A stretch of 64,000 nt of DNA from Mycolicibacterium sarraceniae (GCF_010731875.1 NZ_AP022595.1:248001-312000), one strand, 5' to 3'. Shown: positions 34,783 through 45,101, numbered from the stretch's first letter. Notes: generated by a model from the sequence alone, not told the origin. Numbers and translations: made by a program.

Positions 34783-35223
34783 ATGGATGAGGTAACACGA
34801 AATAGCCCTAAAAACAGTCTCATTCGTCGAAGACGCCTCGTCGTCGCGACTGCCGCACTGTCGGGGGTGATCGCGCTGAGCGGCTCCCCCGTCGCCGCAG
34901 CAGACCCCTCGGCCGGCGGCGAATCGGGAGCGGTGACCGGCGCGGGCTTCGGCCCGACCCTCGGAGTCGGCGGCCCCTCGAGCTATACCGGTGGCGGGAC
35001 GTCCACCCAGTGTCAGCACAACTGCTCGACCGCCACCGTCGGCGTGGGCGGGCCGTCGAGTTACACGGGCGGCACGACTGCCAACCACCCAGGCGGCACA
35101 GCCACTCAAGGCGTCGGAGACGTCAACAGCTACACCGGCCAGGCCACCTCCGGAACCGCACACAACGCAACCAACCCGACCACCAGGACAGGCAACTTCG
35201 GCCCCGGCCACCGGCACCCATAG
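34783..35223 (+). CDS. Small secreted protein with SYTGG repeats
   Basis: A 146-residue exported protein. An Arg-rich N-terminus (IRRRRLVVATAALSGVIAL) and an AAA-DP junction near residue 40 predict a signal peptide, possibly Tat-type. The mature part contains three copies of a short repeat: GVGGPSSYTGGG, GVGGPSSYTGGT and GVGDVNSYTGQ, with one Cys pair (QCQHNC) between the first two. It is rich in Gly, Thr and Ser with few charged residues. No family recognised; possibly a cell-wall-associated structural peptide. Confidence 0.7.
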   Translation: MDEVTRNSPKNSLIRRRRLVVATAALSGVIALSGSPVAAADPSAGGESGAVTGAGFGPTLGVGGPSSYTGGGTSTQCQHNCSTATVGVGGPSSYTGGTTANHPGGTATQGVGDVNSYTGQATSGTAHNATNPTTRTGNFGPGHRHP

Positions 35224-35228
35224 GGCAG

Positions 35229-37358
35229 TTAGTGGCGGCCACGCACTAGGTCGAGGACATCCGGGCCGAACTGCTCGAGCTTGCGGGCGCCGATGCCTGG
35301 GATCGCGACCAGCGCCGCATCATCGGCGGGCAAGCACTCGGCGATCGCGATCAGCGTGTTGTCAGTGAAAACCACGTAGGCAGGCACTTTCAGCTCCTTG
35401 GCGGTGCGCAGCCGCCAGTCCTTGAGCTGGGAGAGCAGTTCGTCGTCAATATCGACCGAGCAGGTTTCGCAGCGGCGCAACATGATTGACGGTGCCGTGT
35501 TGAGCACCGCATTGCACACCCGGCAGCGCGGGGTGGCACCCTTCTGGTTGCGCGGCTTGTTTGGCGACGGTTCGGCCTGGGTCTGTGGTGCGATGCCGTT
35601 GAGGAACCGTGACGGACGCCGGCCCTGGCGACCGCCCGGGGTGCGGGCCAGTGCCCAACTGAGCTCCAAATGCATTCGGGCCCGGGTTATTCCGACGTAC
35701 AGCAGGCGACGCTCCTCCTCCACCGCCTCACTGTCTGGGCCGTGGGCCAGCGCGTGTGAGATCGGCAGGGTGCCGTCGGCCAGGCCCACCAGGAACACCG
35801 CGTCCCACTCCAATCCCTTGGCGGCGTGCAGCGATGCCAGCGTTACACCCTGCACCACCGGTGGGTGGCGGGCATCGGCACGGACCCGCAATTCGGCGAC
35901 CAGCGCTGGGAATTCAAGTTGCGGGCGGGCGGCGACCTCGTCGTCAACCAATTCGGCGAGGGCGGCCAGCGCCTCCCACCGCTCGCGGGCTTTCGTGCCC
36001 TGCGGCGGCTCGGCGGTCAGGCCGAGCGGTTCCAGCAGAGTGCGCACGATCTCCGAAAGATCGCCTTCGGCGCCCCGCTCGGCTGCCCGCTGCAACGAAA
36101 GCAACGCCTGACGGATCTCCTGACGGCTGAAGAAGCCCTCCCCGCCACGCACCTGGAACGGAATACCTGCCGCGGTCAGCGCTTCCTCGTACGCCTCGGA
36201 TTGGGCGTTGATGCGGTAGAGGACCGCGATTTCGGCTGCGGGAGTTCCGGATTCGACGAGTCTCTTAATGGAGCGGGCCACCGAGGTGGCCTCGGCGACC
36301 TCGTCGGGGTGCTCGTGGAAAGTCGGCGACGGGCCGGGTTCGCGCTGCCCGATCAGATGTAGCTTGCTGCCCGCGACCCGGCCGCGGGCGGCGGCGATCA
36401 CCCGGTTGGCCAGTGAGACCACCTGCGGCGTGGACCGGTAGTCGCGCTCCAGGCGCACCACCGTCGCCTCCGGGAACTGGCGGGAGAAGTCGAGCAGGAA
36501 GCGCGGCGTGGCACCGGTGAACGAGTAGATCGTCTGGTTGGCATCACCGACGACGGTCAGGTCGTCACGGTTGCCCAGCCAGGCTTCGAGCACCCGCTGC
36601 TGCAACGGGGTGACGTCCTGATACTCGTCGACCACGAAACACCGGTACCGGTCTCGGAATTCAGCGGCCACCGCCGCGTCGTTTTCGATCGCGCCGGCGG
36701 TGTGCAGTAACAGATCGTCGAAATCGAGCAGCGCGATCCCGTCGCGGTTGGCTTTGAGCTTTTCGTACGCGGCATACACCGTCGCGACTTTCGCCGCGTC
36801 CAACGGGATATCGCGCTGGACTTTGGCGACCGCAGCCGCGTACCCCTCCGGGCTGATCAAAGAGGCCTTGGCCCACTCGATTTCGCCGGCTAGATCGCGC
36901 ACGTCGTCGGTACTTACCTGCAGCCGGCTGCGGCTGGCGGCCTGGGCCACGACGGCGAACTTGGTGTCCAGCAGCTGCCAGCCGGTGTCGCCGACCACCC
37001 GCGGCCAGAAGTACTGCAGCTGGCGTCGGGCCGCGGCGTGGAACGTCAGCGCCTGCACCGAACCGACCGGGGTGCCGGAATCACCGGCGGCGTCCATGGC
37101 GCGCAGCCGGGAACGCATCTCGCCCGCGGCGCGGGAGGTGAACGTGACGGCCAGCACCTGGCTGGCGGAGACATGCCCGTTAGCGACCAGCTGCGCGATG
37201 CGATGGGTGATGGTGCGCGTCTTGCCGGTGCCGGCACCGGCAAGCACACACACGGGCCCGCGGGCGGCCAGCACGGCTTCGCGCTGTTCGTCGTCAAGGC
37301 CGGTCACATGATCGACGGTCACCGGCATGTGGTCCATCTTTGCAGGGGGTGGCGACAT
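35229..37358 (-). CDS. uvrD2: ATP-dependent DNA helicase UvrD2
   Basis: A superfamily-1A helicase of about 709 residues. Walker A is [15 protein letters not shown], motif [16 protein letters not shown], motif [16 protein letters not shown], motif [12 protein letters not shown], and motif [17 protein letters not shown]. The mycobacterial UvrD2 hallmarks follow: a tetracysteine module ([20 protein letters not shown]) and a C-terminal HRDC domain ([20 protein letters not shown]). ATG 37358 is used; internal ATGs at 37337 and 37328 are possible because no clear ribosome-binding site is present. Confidence 0.95.
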   Translation of the reverse strand: MSPPPAKMDHMPVTVDHVTGLDDEQREAVLAARGPVCVLAGAGTGKTRTITHRIAQLVANGHVSASQVLAVTFTSRAAGEMRSRLRAMDAAGDSGTPVGSVQALTFHAAARRQLQYFWPRVVGDTGWQLLDTKFAVVAQAASRSRLQVSTDDVRDLAGEIEWAKASLISPEGYAAAVAKVQRDIPLDAAKVATVYAAYEKLKANRDGIALLDFDDLLLHTAGAIENDAAVAAEFRDRYRCFVVDEYQDVTPLQQRVLEAWLGNRDDLTVVGDANQTIYSFTGATPRFLLDFSRQFPEATVVRLERDYRSTPQVVSLANRVIAAARGRVAGSKLHLIGQREPGPSPTFHEHPDEVAEATSVARSIKRLVESGTPAAEIAVLYRINAQSEAYEEALTAAGIPFQVRGGEGFFSRQEIRQALLSLQRAAERGAEGDLSEIVRTLLEPLGLTAEPPQGTKARERWEALAALAELVDDEVAARPQLEFPALVAELRVRADARHPPVVQGVTLASLHAAKGLEWDAVFLVGLADGTLPISHALAHGPDSEAVEEERRLLYVGITRARMHLELSWALARTPGGRQGRRPSRFLNGIAPQTQAEPSPNKPRNQKGATPRCRVCNAVLNTAPSIMLRRCETCSVDIDDELLSQLKDWRLRTAKELKVPAYVVFTDNTLIAIAECLPADDAALVAIPGIGARKLEQFGPDVLDLVRGRH

Positions 37359-37420
37359 TTCGCGCTGCGCGCCGCGCCGGTCGCGAGCATCAGTCCGGCC
37401 TCAGATAGGTTGTTGAACTT

Positions 37421-37672
37421 ATGAGTGCCAGCGATCCCCAGCTCACGATGTATTGCACCGTGTGGTGCGGCTATTGCAAACGACTGAAGACCGCGCTGAA
37501 GTCGGCGGGCATTACCTTCGCCGAGGTCGATATCGAACACGACCCGGCCGCCGCCCAGTTCGTCATGTCGGTCAATGGCGGGAATCAGACCGTGCCGACG
37601 GTGAAGTTCGCCGACGGCAGCGCGCTGACCAACCCCAGCCTCAAAGAGGTACAGGCAAAACTCGCGTCCTAG
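37421..37672 (+). CDS. mrx1: Mycoredoxin (glutaredoxin-like)
   Basis: An 83-residue glutaredoxin-fold protein reducing mycothiol mixed disulfides in the cytoplasm. The CxxC active site is VWCGYCKRL (Cys16, Cys19), cis-Pro is QTVPTV, and FADGSALTNPS completes the fold. It matches M. tuberculosis Rv3198A in place and sequence type. Its TAG stop shares CTAG (37669-37672) with the convergent nudC stop. Confidence 0.95.
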   Translation: MSASDPQLTMYCTVWCGYCKRLKTALKSAGITFAEVDIEHDPAAAQFVMSVNGGNQTVPTVKFADGSALTNPSLKEVQAKLAS

Positions 37673-38586
37673 TCCTGAGCGGCCCATGATTCGATGATCT
37701 CGCGGGCGATCGAGATCGAGCCGGGCAGCAGTAACCGCGACGACGACTCACTGTTCCAGTCGCCGTGTCCGAGGGCCTCGCGTACCTCGGCCCTGGTGAA
37801 CCATGCCGCCTCGGCGATCTCGCCGTCATGAAAGACGAACTCCTGCTCGGGGTCACCGATGGCATGAAATCCCACCATGAGTGACCGCGGGAACGGCCAC
37901 GGCTGACTGCCCAGGTATTCGACGTCGGTGACCGCCAGGCCGATTTCCTCGGCGACCTCACGCGCCACGCACGATTCGAACGACTCGCCGGCCTCGACGA
38001 ACCCGGCAAGCAACGAGAACAGCCGCTGCGGCCACACCGTCTGGCGGGCCAGCACCGCCCGGTCGTGGCCGTCGTGGATCAACACGATGATGGCCGGATC
38101 GATCCGGGGGAACTCCTGGTGGCCGGTGATCGGATTGACCCGCGACCAGCCGGCCTTGATCGCCTTCGTCGGCGAGCCGTCGACCGCGCTGTACCGGGCG
38201 TGGTCATGCCAGTTCAGCAGCGCCAGTGCCGAGGCCACCAATTGCGCGCTGACATCGTCGAACACCTGCCCCCCGCGGCGTAGATCCGACACCTCGCCAT
38301 CGCCGTCCTCGGGGGCTTCCAGCGCGGCGCGCACTGCCCACACGTGGCGATCGTCGGGCAGGCGGCCCAGGAACACCGCGTCGGCCGGCGGTTTGTCGCC
38401 GAGCGTGGCCGCCGAACCCAGCAGCACGCGACCACCGGCGATCATCACCTGGTTGCGGTGATCCACTCGCAGCACCGCAGCATCGGACCAGCCGGCGATC
38501 GCGGCGTCGATGTCGGTGCGGAGGTGGTCGGCACGGTCGGCGCCCACCCGGGAGAGCAACGGAACGTTGCGCAGTCGGAAAGCCAC
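37669..38586 (-). CDS. nudC: NAD+ diphosphatase NudC
   Basis: A Nudix hydrolase of 305 residues cleaving NADH and NAD adducts. The Nudix box is GFVEAGESFESCVAREVAEEIGL-like with REVAEE core (about residues 199-221), followed by the NAD-specific SQPWPFPRS motif. The zinc-ribbon cysteines of E. coli NudC are absent in the corresponding HARYSAVDGSPTKA region. The start is GTG 38586, three bases after the K+ channel gene stop, so the two are co-transcribed. Confidence 0.93.
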   Translation of the reverse strand: MAFRLRNVPLLSRVGADRADHLRTDIDAAIAGWSDAAVLRVDHRNQVMIAGGRVLLGSAATLGDKPPADAVFLGRLPDDRHVWAVRAALEAPEDGDGEVSDLRRGGQVFDDVSAQLVASALALLNWHDHARYSAVDGSPTKAIKAGWSRVNPITGHQEFPRIDPAIIVLIHDGHDRAVLARQTVWPQRLFSLLAGFVEAGESFESCVAREVAEEIGLAVTDVEYLGSQPWPFPRSLMVGFHAIGDPEQEFVFHDGEIAEAAWFTRAEVREALGHGDWNSESSSRLLLPGSISIAREIIESWAAQD

Positions 38587-38589
38587 TCC

Positions 38590-39663
38590 TCAGTCTCCGG
38601 CGGTGCGGACGTAGAGCAGCCGGTCGGTGGTTTCCAGCGCGTCGACGCTGGGATCGTCGACCCGCAGCAGCTTGCCGTCGCGCATCACGCCCAGCACGAT
38701 GTCCGGCAGGTGCCGCGGCGAACCGCCGACCTCCTTGTGCTCGACCTCCCGCTCAGCGATCGCGAACCCGGCGTCCGGCGTCAACAGGTCTTCGATCATT
38801 TCCACCACGCTCGGAGCGCTGGTGGCGATGCCGAGCAGCCGGCCCGCGGTCTCCGACGACACCACCACCGAGTCGGCGCCGGATTGGCGCAGCAGGTGCT
38901 GGTTTTCGGCTTCTCGGACTGAGGCGATGATCTTGGCCTTGGGGGCGAGTTCGCGGGCGGTCAGGGTGACCAGCACCGCGGTCGGGTCGCTGTTGGTGGC
39001 CACGATGATCGAGGTGGCGTGCTGAGCGCCGGCCAGCCGCAGCACATCGGATTTGTTGGCGTCACCGCGCACGGTGACCAATCCGGCCGCGTTCGCCCGA
39101 TCCAATGAGGGTTGGTCGGTGTCGACGACGACGATGTCGGCGGGAGCGACACCGTCACCGATCATCGCGGCCACCGCCGTCCTGCCCTTCGTCCCGTAGC
39201 CGATGACGACGGTGTGGTTGCGCACGCTGTTCCTCCAACGCTGAATCTTGAGAGCCTGCCGCGACGCCGTGGTCAGGGTTTCGACGGTGGTACCGACCAA
39301 CACGATCAGGAACGCCACCCGCAGTGGGGTGATGACCAGGACGTTGGTCAGGCGCGCCTGCTCGGTGAACGGGGTGATATCGCCGTACCCGGTGGTCGAC
39401 AGCGACACCGTGGCGTAGTACAGGCAGTCCAGGAACGTCATCGACTCGCCGCGGACGTCGCGATAGCCGTCGCGGTCGAGGTAGACGATGATCACCGCGG
39501 CGAACAGCGCGGTCAGGCCGTAGAACAGCCGGCGGGCGATGCGACGGCCCGGGCTGACGAACTTGTCCGGGATGTGCAGATAGTCGACGAGCGCGCTGTC
39601 CGGCTTGGCGGCCAGGTTCTCGTCGATCGCCTTGAGCCTGCGCCGCAACCTACCCTTGGCCAC
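38590..39663 (-). CDS. Potassium channel with RCK/TrkA-N domain (Rv3200c-like)
   Basis: A 357-residue membrane protein. Two transmembrane helices flank a pore loop with the selectivity filter TVSLSTTGYGDITPF at about residues 85-100; the TrkA-N Rossmann domain follows (TVVIGYGTKGRTAVAAM, VVDTDQPSLDRANAAGLVTV), then a C-terminal TrkA-C-like domain ending LLYVRTAGD. It predicts a ligand-gated K+ channel. The start is GTG 39663. It forms an operon with nudC downstream. Confidence 0.93.
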   Translation of the reverse strand: MAKGRLRRRLKAIDENLAAKPDSALVDYLHIPDKFVSPGRRIARRLFYGLTALFAAVIIVYLDRDGYRDVRGESMTFLDCLYYATVSLSTTGYGDITPFTEQARLTNVLVITPLRVAFLIVLVGTTVETLTTASRQALKIQRWRNSVRNHTVVIGYGTKGRTAVAAMIGDGVAPADIVVVDTDQPSLDRANAAGLVTVRGDANKSDVLRLAGAQHATSIIVATNSDPTAVLVTLTARELAPKAKIIASVREAENQHLLRQSGADSVVVSSETAGRLLGIATSAPSVVEMIEDLLTPDAGFAIAEREVEHKEVGGSPRHLPDIVLGVMRDGKLLRVDDPSVDALETTDRLLYVRTAGD

Positions 39664-39740
39664 GCGACTCCGTCATCGTGCCCAACCCTCTCGCCCCACG
39701 TTTGTCGGCCTCAGCGCCATCACTCCAGCATTATGTACCT

Positions 39741-40151
39741 ATGCCGACGACGACTACCGAACTCGAACCCTCAGGCCGCGCAAGCCAGCTGCCTGCCTAC
39801 CGAACCGCCGCGATGCTGATTGGCATCGGTGTCGGGCACTTCGCCGTCCCGAAGCCCTTCGACGACATCGTGCCCGCCGAGCTACCCGGCGATGCGCGGT
39901 TCTACACCTACGCCTCCGGAGTCGCCGAGGTCGGTATCGGCGCCATGCTGCTCGTCCCGCGGACTCGGCGCGCCGGCGCGCTGGCGGCGATCCTGCTGTA
40001 CCTGGCGGTGCTCCCGGCCAACGTGAACATGTGCCGCCTGTGGTGGAATAAGCCCTTGCCGATGAAGCTGGTCTCTCTCGCCCGGCTGCCGCTGCAGATA
40101 CCGATGATCACCCAGGCCATCGCGATCCGGCGCAACGCTCCGCGCTATTAG
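39741..40151 (+). CDS. DoxX-like membrane protein
   Basis: A 136-residue protein with about four hydrophobic segments: TAAMLIGIGVGHFAVPKPFD, FYTYASGVAEVGIGAMLLVP, ALAAILLYLAVLPANVNMCR and QIPMITQAIAI. This fits small DoxX-family membrane proteins (oxidoreductase-associated, function unclear). ATG 39741 is chosen; an in-frame ATG at 39678 would overlap the divergent channel gene's promoter. The TAG stop (40149-40151) is the last part of the 5-bp target duplication of the adjoining IS1380 element, so the coding sequence is preserved. Confidence 0.78.
   Translation: MPTTTTELEPSGRASQLPAYRTAAMLIGIGVGHFAVPKPFDDIVPAELPGDARFYTYASGVAEVGIGAMLLVPRTRRAGALAAILLYLAVLPANVNMCRLWWNKPLPMKLVSLARLPLQIPMITQAIAIRRNAPRY
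40147..40151. repeat. Target duplication ATTAG, left copy (overlaps stop codon)
   Basis: ATTAG at 40147-40151 is repeated at 41812-41816 on the other side of the IS1380-family element. It contains the TAG stop of the DoxX-like gene. Confidence 0.88.
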
Positions 40152-41811
40152 CCTCGATCCGTGGACCACCCCTGGTGAGGTTTCCGGACGTTGATTCTTG
40201 GCGCCGTTCTGGTGGTGGGCAGGGTCTATTTGCTGGTCTACCCAGCTTTTCCTGTGCGTTCCGGTTGTGCCTGTTTGGCGGTTGGTCAGGTGGTGGCAGC
40301 TGTGGGTGGGCTGTAGCCGATGACGTTGCGCCACAGCTCAAGCCAGAGGTCAGTCCAGGGCCAGTGACTGGGTAGGTGCAGGACTGGGCGGCGTTGGGGC
40401 CGGGTGAGACGGGCCGGGATGATGACGATCTTGCGGCGCAGTGTAGCTCCGCGGGCCACCGCGTAAGCCTTGCTGGTTAGCACGCCGACGGCGCGCAGCA
40501 GGTTGTGGGCGATGGCCGCGCACAAGATCCAGGCCGAGTTCGCGCCGAATCGCCCGGAAGGCATGTGGGCCAACGGCCCGTCGATGAGATCGGACAACAC
40601 GGTTTCGATGATGGCGTGGCGGCGGTGGGTGATATCGGCCTCGGCGGTGGTCTCGTCGGTGTCGGTGAAGAAGGGGTGATACCGCCAGACCGGGAACAGT
40701 GCATCGCGGTGGCGGGCGTCTTTGACTCGGCGCACGATCAGTCGGGCGGTCACCGCATGGGACGTGGACGCAAACGCGGTGTAGGGAATTTCGGCGACTT
40801 CGGCGTCAGAGATCCATTCGCCGGTGTCAGGGTCGCGGACCGCCCCGGGGTACTGGACTGGGGTCCAGGCGCCGTCGTCGATGGTGGCGATTGCGGCGGC
40901 GACGGTGCGGTTTTTGGTCAGCACCAACGAGAATCGGGCCCCTGCGCGGCGGCAGGCCGCCACGACGACACCGTTGCCGTAGGCCGAATCGCCGCGCACC
41001 AGAATGTCTCCGGTGATCCCGGTGGCACGCGCAGTCGCCACGGCTTGGGCGATCATGCGGGCGGCGCCTTTGCCCGAGTTGGTTTTGCCGGCTCGCAGCC
41101 GCGCCCCAGCGATCACCGGGGCAGCTGTCTGGGCGCTGATCGTGGTGATCAGTGGGGACAGGCCCTTGCGCAGGATCTGACGGCCAGCGATCTTGGTGTG
41201 TCCATAGCTGGCACCTTGTTTGGCGTGACCGTACACCGGGCGCAGTAGCGAGTCGATGTCGATGAACACCCGCTCCTGGGCACCGGGCAGCAGATCCACC
41301 CGGCGACTCAAGGCTGCGAGGTGTTCACGCAGCACTGATTCCAGTTGGCGGGCGCGCCCGAAGGTGAACTCCCGCAGCAATGTTCCGATAGTTGAGGGGG
41401 CGTACACGCCGTCGAAGAGGGTTTTCATTCCGCCCGAGCGCACGATGTCGACGTCGTCGATGCAGTCGGCGCCGGCGCACATCGCTGCGATCAATGTGGC
41501 CAGTTTCGGTGCTGGGTTGGCTGAGCCTGACTTGATTTTGGGTTCGGCGATATGAACCTTGTCGGTCAACAGCTGCGACAACCCGGTTTGGCTGGCCAGC
41601 GTCATCACCGGCACCAACCCGGCGCACGACACGAGATGGTCATCGTCGAACACCGCCGATTCCGCGGCGAAGCTATGCGACACTTGCACTGGAAGTGCCT
41701 TTCTGGCCGGATGTGATTGTTGCGTCGAGAACACCAATCATTACAGCTCAGAGGGCACTTTCCTCATATCAACACCCTGCGCACCACGCAGTTCATCGGT
41801 GGATCGAGGAT
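40152..41811 (-). mobile_element. IS1380-family element, intact copy (1660 bp)
   Basis: Ends CCTCGATCCGTGG (40152) and GGATCGAGG (41811) form terminal inverted repeats; 5-bp duplications ATTAG flank it. It encodes one intact transposase on the minus strand. The leader contains AAGTGCC/GGCACTT, a hairpin covering the transposase ribosome-binding site. It separates the DoxX-like gene from adnB. Confidence 0.92.
40286..41689 (-). CDS. IS1380-family transposase
   Basis: A 467-residue DDE transposase. GTG 41687-41689 (VQVSHSFAAESAVFDDDHLV) is chosen because it follows an AAAGG ribosome-binding site; a longer frame to 41737 exists. Catalytic landmarks are ERVFIDIDSLLRPVYGHAKQ (first Asp), DILVRGDSAYGN (second Asp) and the late RHAIIETVLSDLIDGPLAHM (Glu), with the insertion domain between. 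The frame is intact, so this copy may be active. Confidence 0.92.
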   Translation of the reverse strand: MQVSHSFAAESAVFDDDHLVSCAGLVPVMTLASQTGLSQLLTDKVHIAEPKIKSGSANPAPKLATLIAAMCAGADCIDDVDIVRSGGMKTLFDGVYAPSTIGTLLREFTFGRARQLESVLREHLAALSRRVDLLPGAQERVFIDIDSLLRPVYGHAKQGASYGHTKIAGRQILRKGLSPLITTISAQTAAPVIAGARLRAGKTNSGKGAARMIAQAVATARATGITGDILVRGDSAYGNGVVVAACRRAGARFSLVLTKNRTVAAAIATIDDGAWTPVQYPGAVRDPDTGEWISDAEVAEIPYTAFASTSHAVTARLIVRRVKDARHRDALFPVWRYHPFFTDTDETTAEADITHRRHAIIETVLSDLIDGPLAHMPSGRFGANSAWILCAAIAHNLLRAVGVLTSKAYAVARGATLRRKIVIIPARLTRPQRRPVLHLPSHWPWTDLWLELWRNVIGYSPPTAATT

Positions 41812-41816
41812 TAGCT
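41812..41816. repeat. Target duplication ATTAG, right copy
   Basis: It matches 40147-40151 exactly and follows the GGATCGAGG end of the element. Confidence 0.88.
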
Positions 41817-41888
41817 TAGTGGGGTGGCAGAGAACGTAGAAGTGCGCCGGCGACCCGGCGGGCGCAGTGCCCGGGTGGTTGCGGGCGT

Positions 41889-44800
41889 TCACGATGCTAC
41901 GGAGTGAGCCAGTAGTGCCACCAATTCGTCGGGGCCGGAGAGGTTCTCCGGGGTGATGGTGACGCCCGCGCGCACGTAGTGGAACGCCGCGCGCACCCTA
42001 TCCTCCGGAACACCCCGTAGCGCGGCCCACGCCAGCCGGTACACCGCCAGCTGGACGGCGGCATGCCGTTGCGTCTCATCGTCTTTCGGTGGTTCGCCAG
42101 TCTTCCAGTCGACCACCGTCATGCCGCCGTCAGCGTCGGCGAACACCGCGTCGATCCGGCCACGCACGACGGTGTCGCCGATCGCCATCTCGAAGGGCAC
42201 CTCCACGTCGACGGGCGTGCGCTGGGCCCATGGGGACGCAGTGAATGCGTCCTGCAAGACGGCAAGCCCCTCGGTGTCACCGGCTGTGCCATCGACAGCG
42301 CCGGGCAGATCGTCGAGGTCGAATAGCCGCTCCGCGCCGTAGAACCGCTGCACCCATTCGTGGAATGCGGTGCCGAGCATCGCGTGCGGGTCCGGGCGCG
42401 ACGGCAGCCGTCTGGCCAAACGGCGCAGCGCTGCCGGATCTTTGTTCAACTCCACCAGCGCGCTGACCGGCAGGTGGCCGGGCAACTCGACCGGCGCCGG
42501 CGCGGCGATGCGGGCTCGTTCGGCCAGTAGTGCGTCGACGTCGGTGGCCCAGCCCTGCGGGTCCACACCGGTGTCGGCGACCGCGCCGGCCAGTGCCGCA
42601 CGCACCAGTGCGGCACCTCCTTCGACGTCGGCGCGGGCCCGCCCGAGCGGATCGGCGGGCCAGATCGCTTCACGGACACTGTCCCGCAATGGGTTTCGCT
42701 CACCCTCGGCGGGCGGCGGAGCCCAGTGTTCCACCTCACCACAGGGCTCCCCGGCCGCGGCCGCCTCATCGATGATGTCTTTGATCTCGGTCAGGAAGTC
42801 CGACGGACCGCGCGGTTTGTTCTCGCTGGCACCCCAGTGGTGGCCCGAGATCAGCAGAGTGTCCTCGGCCCGGGTGATCGCGACGTAGAGCAGCCTGCGT
42901 TCCTCGTCGAGGCGGCGCTGCTCGAGCTGATCGCGGTGCGCCATAATGCTGTCGGACAAGGCTTTTCGATCGTCAACGGCGGAGGTGTCGAGTACCGGCA
43001 CGCCATGCAGGCCGGCTGCTGCCCGGTCACCGCGCAGCAGCGGCGGCAGATCGGCCGGATCGGTCAGCCAGGTGCGCTTGGAGGCGGTGGACGGGAACAC
43101 CCGGGCAGATAAGTGCGGGACGGCCACGACCTGCCACTCCAGCCCTTTGGCGGAGTGGACGGTCAACACCTGCACCCGCCCGGCGGCCACGCCGACCTCG
43201 GCCGGAGCCAGCCCATTCTCAACGAACTCGGCGGCATCCAGGTAGGCCAATAGACCCGCCACGACCGCCCGCGGCCGGGCCGCATAGTCGGCGACGACAT
43301 CGGCGAAGCGGTCCAGGTGCTCGGTGCCGGCCCAGCCGGCGGCGACCGGACGGGCTGCGCGCACCTCCACATCGACACCGAGCGTCCGGCGCACCTCGCC
43401 GACGAGTTCGGTGACCGGATGTCCCAAAAGTGTTCTCAATCTTGATAGTTCACCAGCAAGGTCGCCAATGCGCTGATAGCCGTCGGCGGAATACGCGGCA
43501 GCCGGTCCCGGGTCGGCCAGAGCATCGGCCAGGCTCGCGGTATCGGCGTCGGGCGCGGCGGCCGCGATGATCTGATCGGCGGTCGCGGTGGCCGGACGCG
43601 CTCCGTCGAGTGTGACGGCGCGCCGCCACAGTGCGGCGAGATCACGGGCCCCCAGCTGCCAGCGCGGACCGGTCAATACCCGCATGGCCGCGGCCCCGGC
43701 GGCCGGGTCGGCGACCAGCCGCACCATCGCCACCACGTCGGCGACCTCCGGGATGGACAGCAGCCCGGCCAGGCCGACGACCTCCACCGGAATCCCGCGG
43801 GCACTCAGCGCCTCGGCGATCGGACCGGCATCGGCGTTGCGGCGCACCAACACCGCAGCCGTCGGGGGCTGATCCGGTGCCGCGGCGTAACGCTCGGCGA
43901 TGTGGTCGGCGATCCACTCGCATTCTCCTGCCACATCAGTCAGCAAGGCGCAGCGCACCGTGCCGGCCTCGGCGCCGGGGCGCGCCCGCAGCGCGCGCAC
44001 CGCCACCGAGCGCCGGCGGGCTTCCGCCGAGATGGCGTTCGCGATGTGCAGTGTGCTGGGCGGGTTGCGCCAGCTGGTCCGCAGCTCGAGGGTCGGCGCC
44101 GGGGAGCCGTCCGGGCGGGGGAAGTCGGTGGTGAAGCGCGGCAGGTTCGTCGCCGACGCCCCGCGCCAGCCGTAGATGGACTGGATCGGGTCGCCGACCG
44201 CCGTCAGCGCCAGCCCCTCGTCGGCACCCGCACCGAACAGCGAGGACAGGGCGATCCGCTGGGCGTGCCCGGTGTCCTGGTACTCGTCGAGCAGGACAAC
44301 ACGGTACCGGCTCCGCAGTTCCTCCCCCACCTGCGGGCAGGACGAGGCCAACCGCGCCGCCGCCGACATCTGCGAACCGAAGTCCATCACCTTGTCCGCC
44401 CGCATTCGTGCGTGCAGAGCGTCGATCAACGGCACTAGCGCGGTGCGTTCAGTCTGGGTGGCCAGCATGGACAGCAGCCACTGACTGGGGCCGCGGTCAC
44501 GCTGGTAACGCCCGGCCGGCAGATGGTGCACCAGGCGTTCGAGTTCGACGTGGGTGTCCAGCAGCTGGCTGGTGTCGACCAGGTGCTCGGCCAGGTCGCT
44601 GGACAGCCGTAGCACCATCGCGGTGACACCGGCGGGATCTTTCGTGGTGTCCAGCGGACCGGGATAGCTGCTGACCACGTCGAAAGCCAGCTGCCACATC
44701 TCGGTTTCGCTCAGCAGCCGGGCATCGGGCTCGACTGGGAGCAGCGGCCCGAACTCGCGCAGCAGCACACCGGCGAACGCGTGATAGGTGCTGACCGTGG

Positions 44801-45101
44801 TCGCGCCCTGCTGCGCACTGCCGCCGAGATGACCGGCCAGTCGCGCCAGCCTCGAGCGCACCCGGCGCAGCAGCTGCCCAGCCGCCTTACGGGTGAACGT
44901 CAGACCCAGCACCTGCCCCGGATCGGCGAATCCGTTGGCCACTAACCACACCACCCGCGCGGCCATCGTCTCGGTCTTGCCCGCGCCGGCGCCCGCGATG
45001 ACGACCAGCGGTCCGGGCGGGGCGGCGATGACGGCGGCCTGCTCGTCGGTCGGTGTCGGAACACCAAGGGCTTCAGCGAGTTCGGTGGGACTGTAGGTCA
45101 T
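41889..45101 (-). CDS. adnB: AdnB subunit of the AdnAB helicase-nuclease
   Basis: The lead motor and nuclease of the mycobacterial AdnAB double-strand-break resection machine (1070 residues). Walker A is VIAGAGAGKTETMAAR, motif II VVLLDEYQDTGHAQRIAL, motif III GDPIQSIYGWRGA, motif VI RRLLYVAITRAEDTLL; the C-terminal RecB-like nuclease carries HEWVQRFYG, GRIDAVFADADGGM and VVDWKTGEPPKDDETQRHAA. ATG 45099-45101 overlaps the adnA stop (ATGA), so the subunits are coupled. Confidence 0.96.
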   Translation of the reverse strand: MTYSPTELAEALGVPTPTDEQAAVIAAPPGPLVVIAGAGAGKTETMAARVVWLVANGFADPGQVLGLTFTRKAAGQLLRRVRSRLARLAGHLGGSAQQGATTVSTYHAFAGVLLREFGPLLPVEPDARLLSETEMWQLAFDVVSSYPGPLDTTKDPAGVTAMVLRLSSDLAEHLVDTSQLLDTHVELERLVHHLPAGRYQRDRGPSQWLLSMLATQTERTALVPLIDALHARMRADKVMDFGSQMSAAARLASSCPQVGEELRSRYRVVLLDEYQDTGHAQRIALSSLFGAGADEGLALTAVGDPIQSIYGWRGASATNLPRFTTDFPRPDGSPAPTLELRTSWRNPPSTLHIANAISAEARRRSVAVRALRARPGAEAGTVRCALLTDVAGECEWIADHIAERYAAAPDQPPTAAVLVRRNADAGPIAEALSARGIPVEVVGLAGLLSIPEVADVVAMVRLVADPAAGAAAMRVLTGPRWQLGARDLAALWRRAVTLDGARPATATADQIIAAAAPDADTASLADALADPGPAAAYSADGYQRIGDLAGELSRLRTLLGHPVTELVGEVRRTLGVDVEVRAARPVAAGWAGTEHLDRFADVVADYAARPRAVVAGLLAYLDAAEFVENGLAPAEVGVAAGRVQVLTVHSAKGLEWQVVAVPHLSARVFPSTASKRTWLTDPADLPPLLRGDRAAAGLHGVPVLDTSAVDDRKALSDSIMAHRDQLEQRRLDEERRLLYVAITRAEDTLLISGHHWGASENKPRGPSDFLTEIKDIIDEAAAAGEPCGEVEHWAPPPAEGERNPLRDSVREAIWPADPLGRARADVEGGAALVRAALAGAVADTGVDPQGWATDVDALLAERARIAAPAPVELPGHLPVSALVELNKDPAALRRLARRLPSRPDPHAMLGTAFHEWVQRFYGAERLFDLDDLPGAVDGTAGDTEGLAVLQDAFTASPWAQRTPVDVEVPFEMAIGDTVVRGRIDAVFADADGGMTVVDWKTGEPPKDDETQRHAAVQLAVYRLAWAALRGVPEDRVRAAFHYVRAGVTITPENLSGPDELVALLAHSVAS

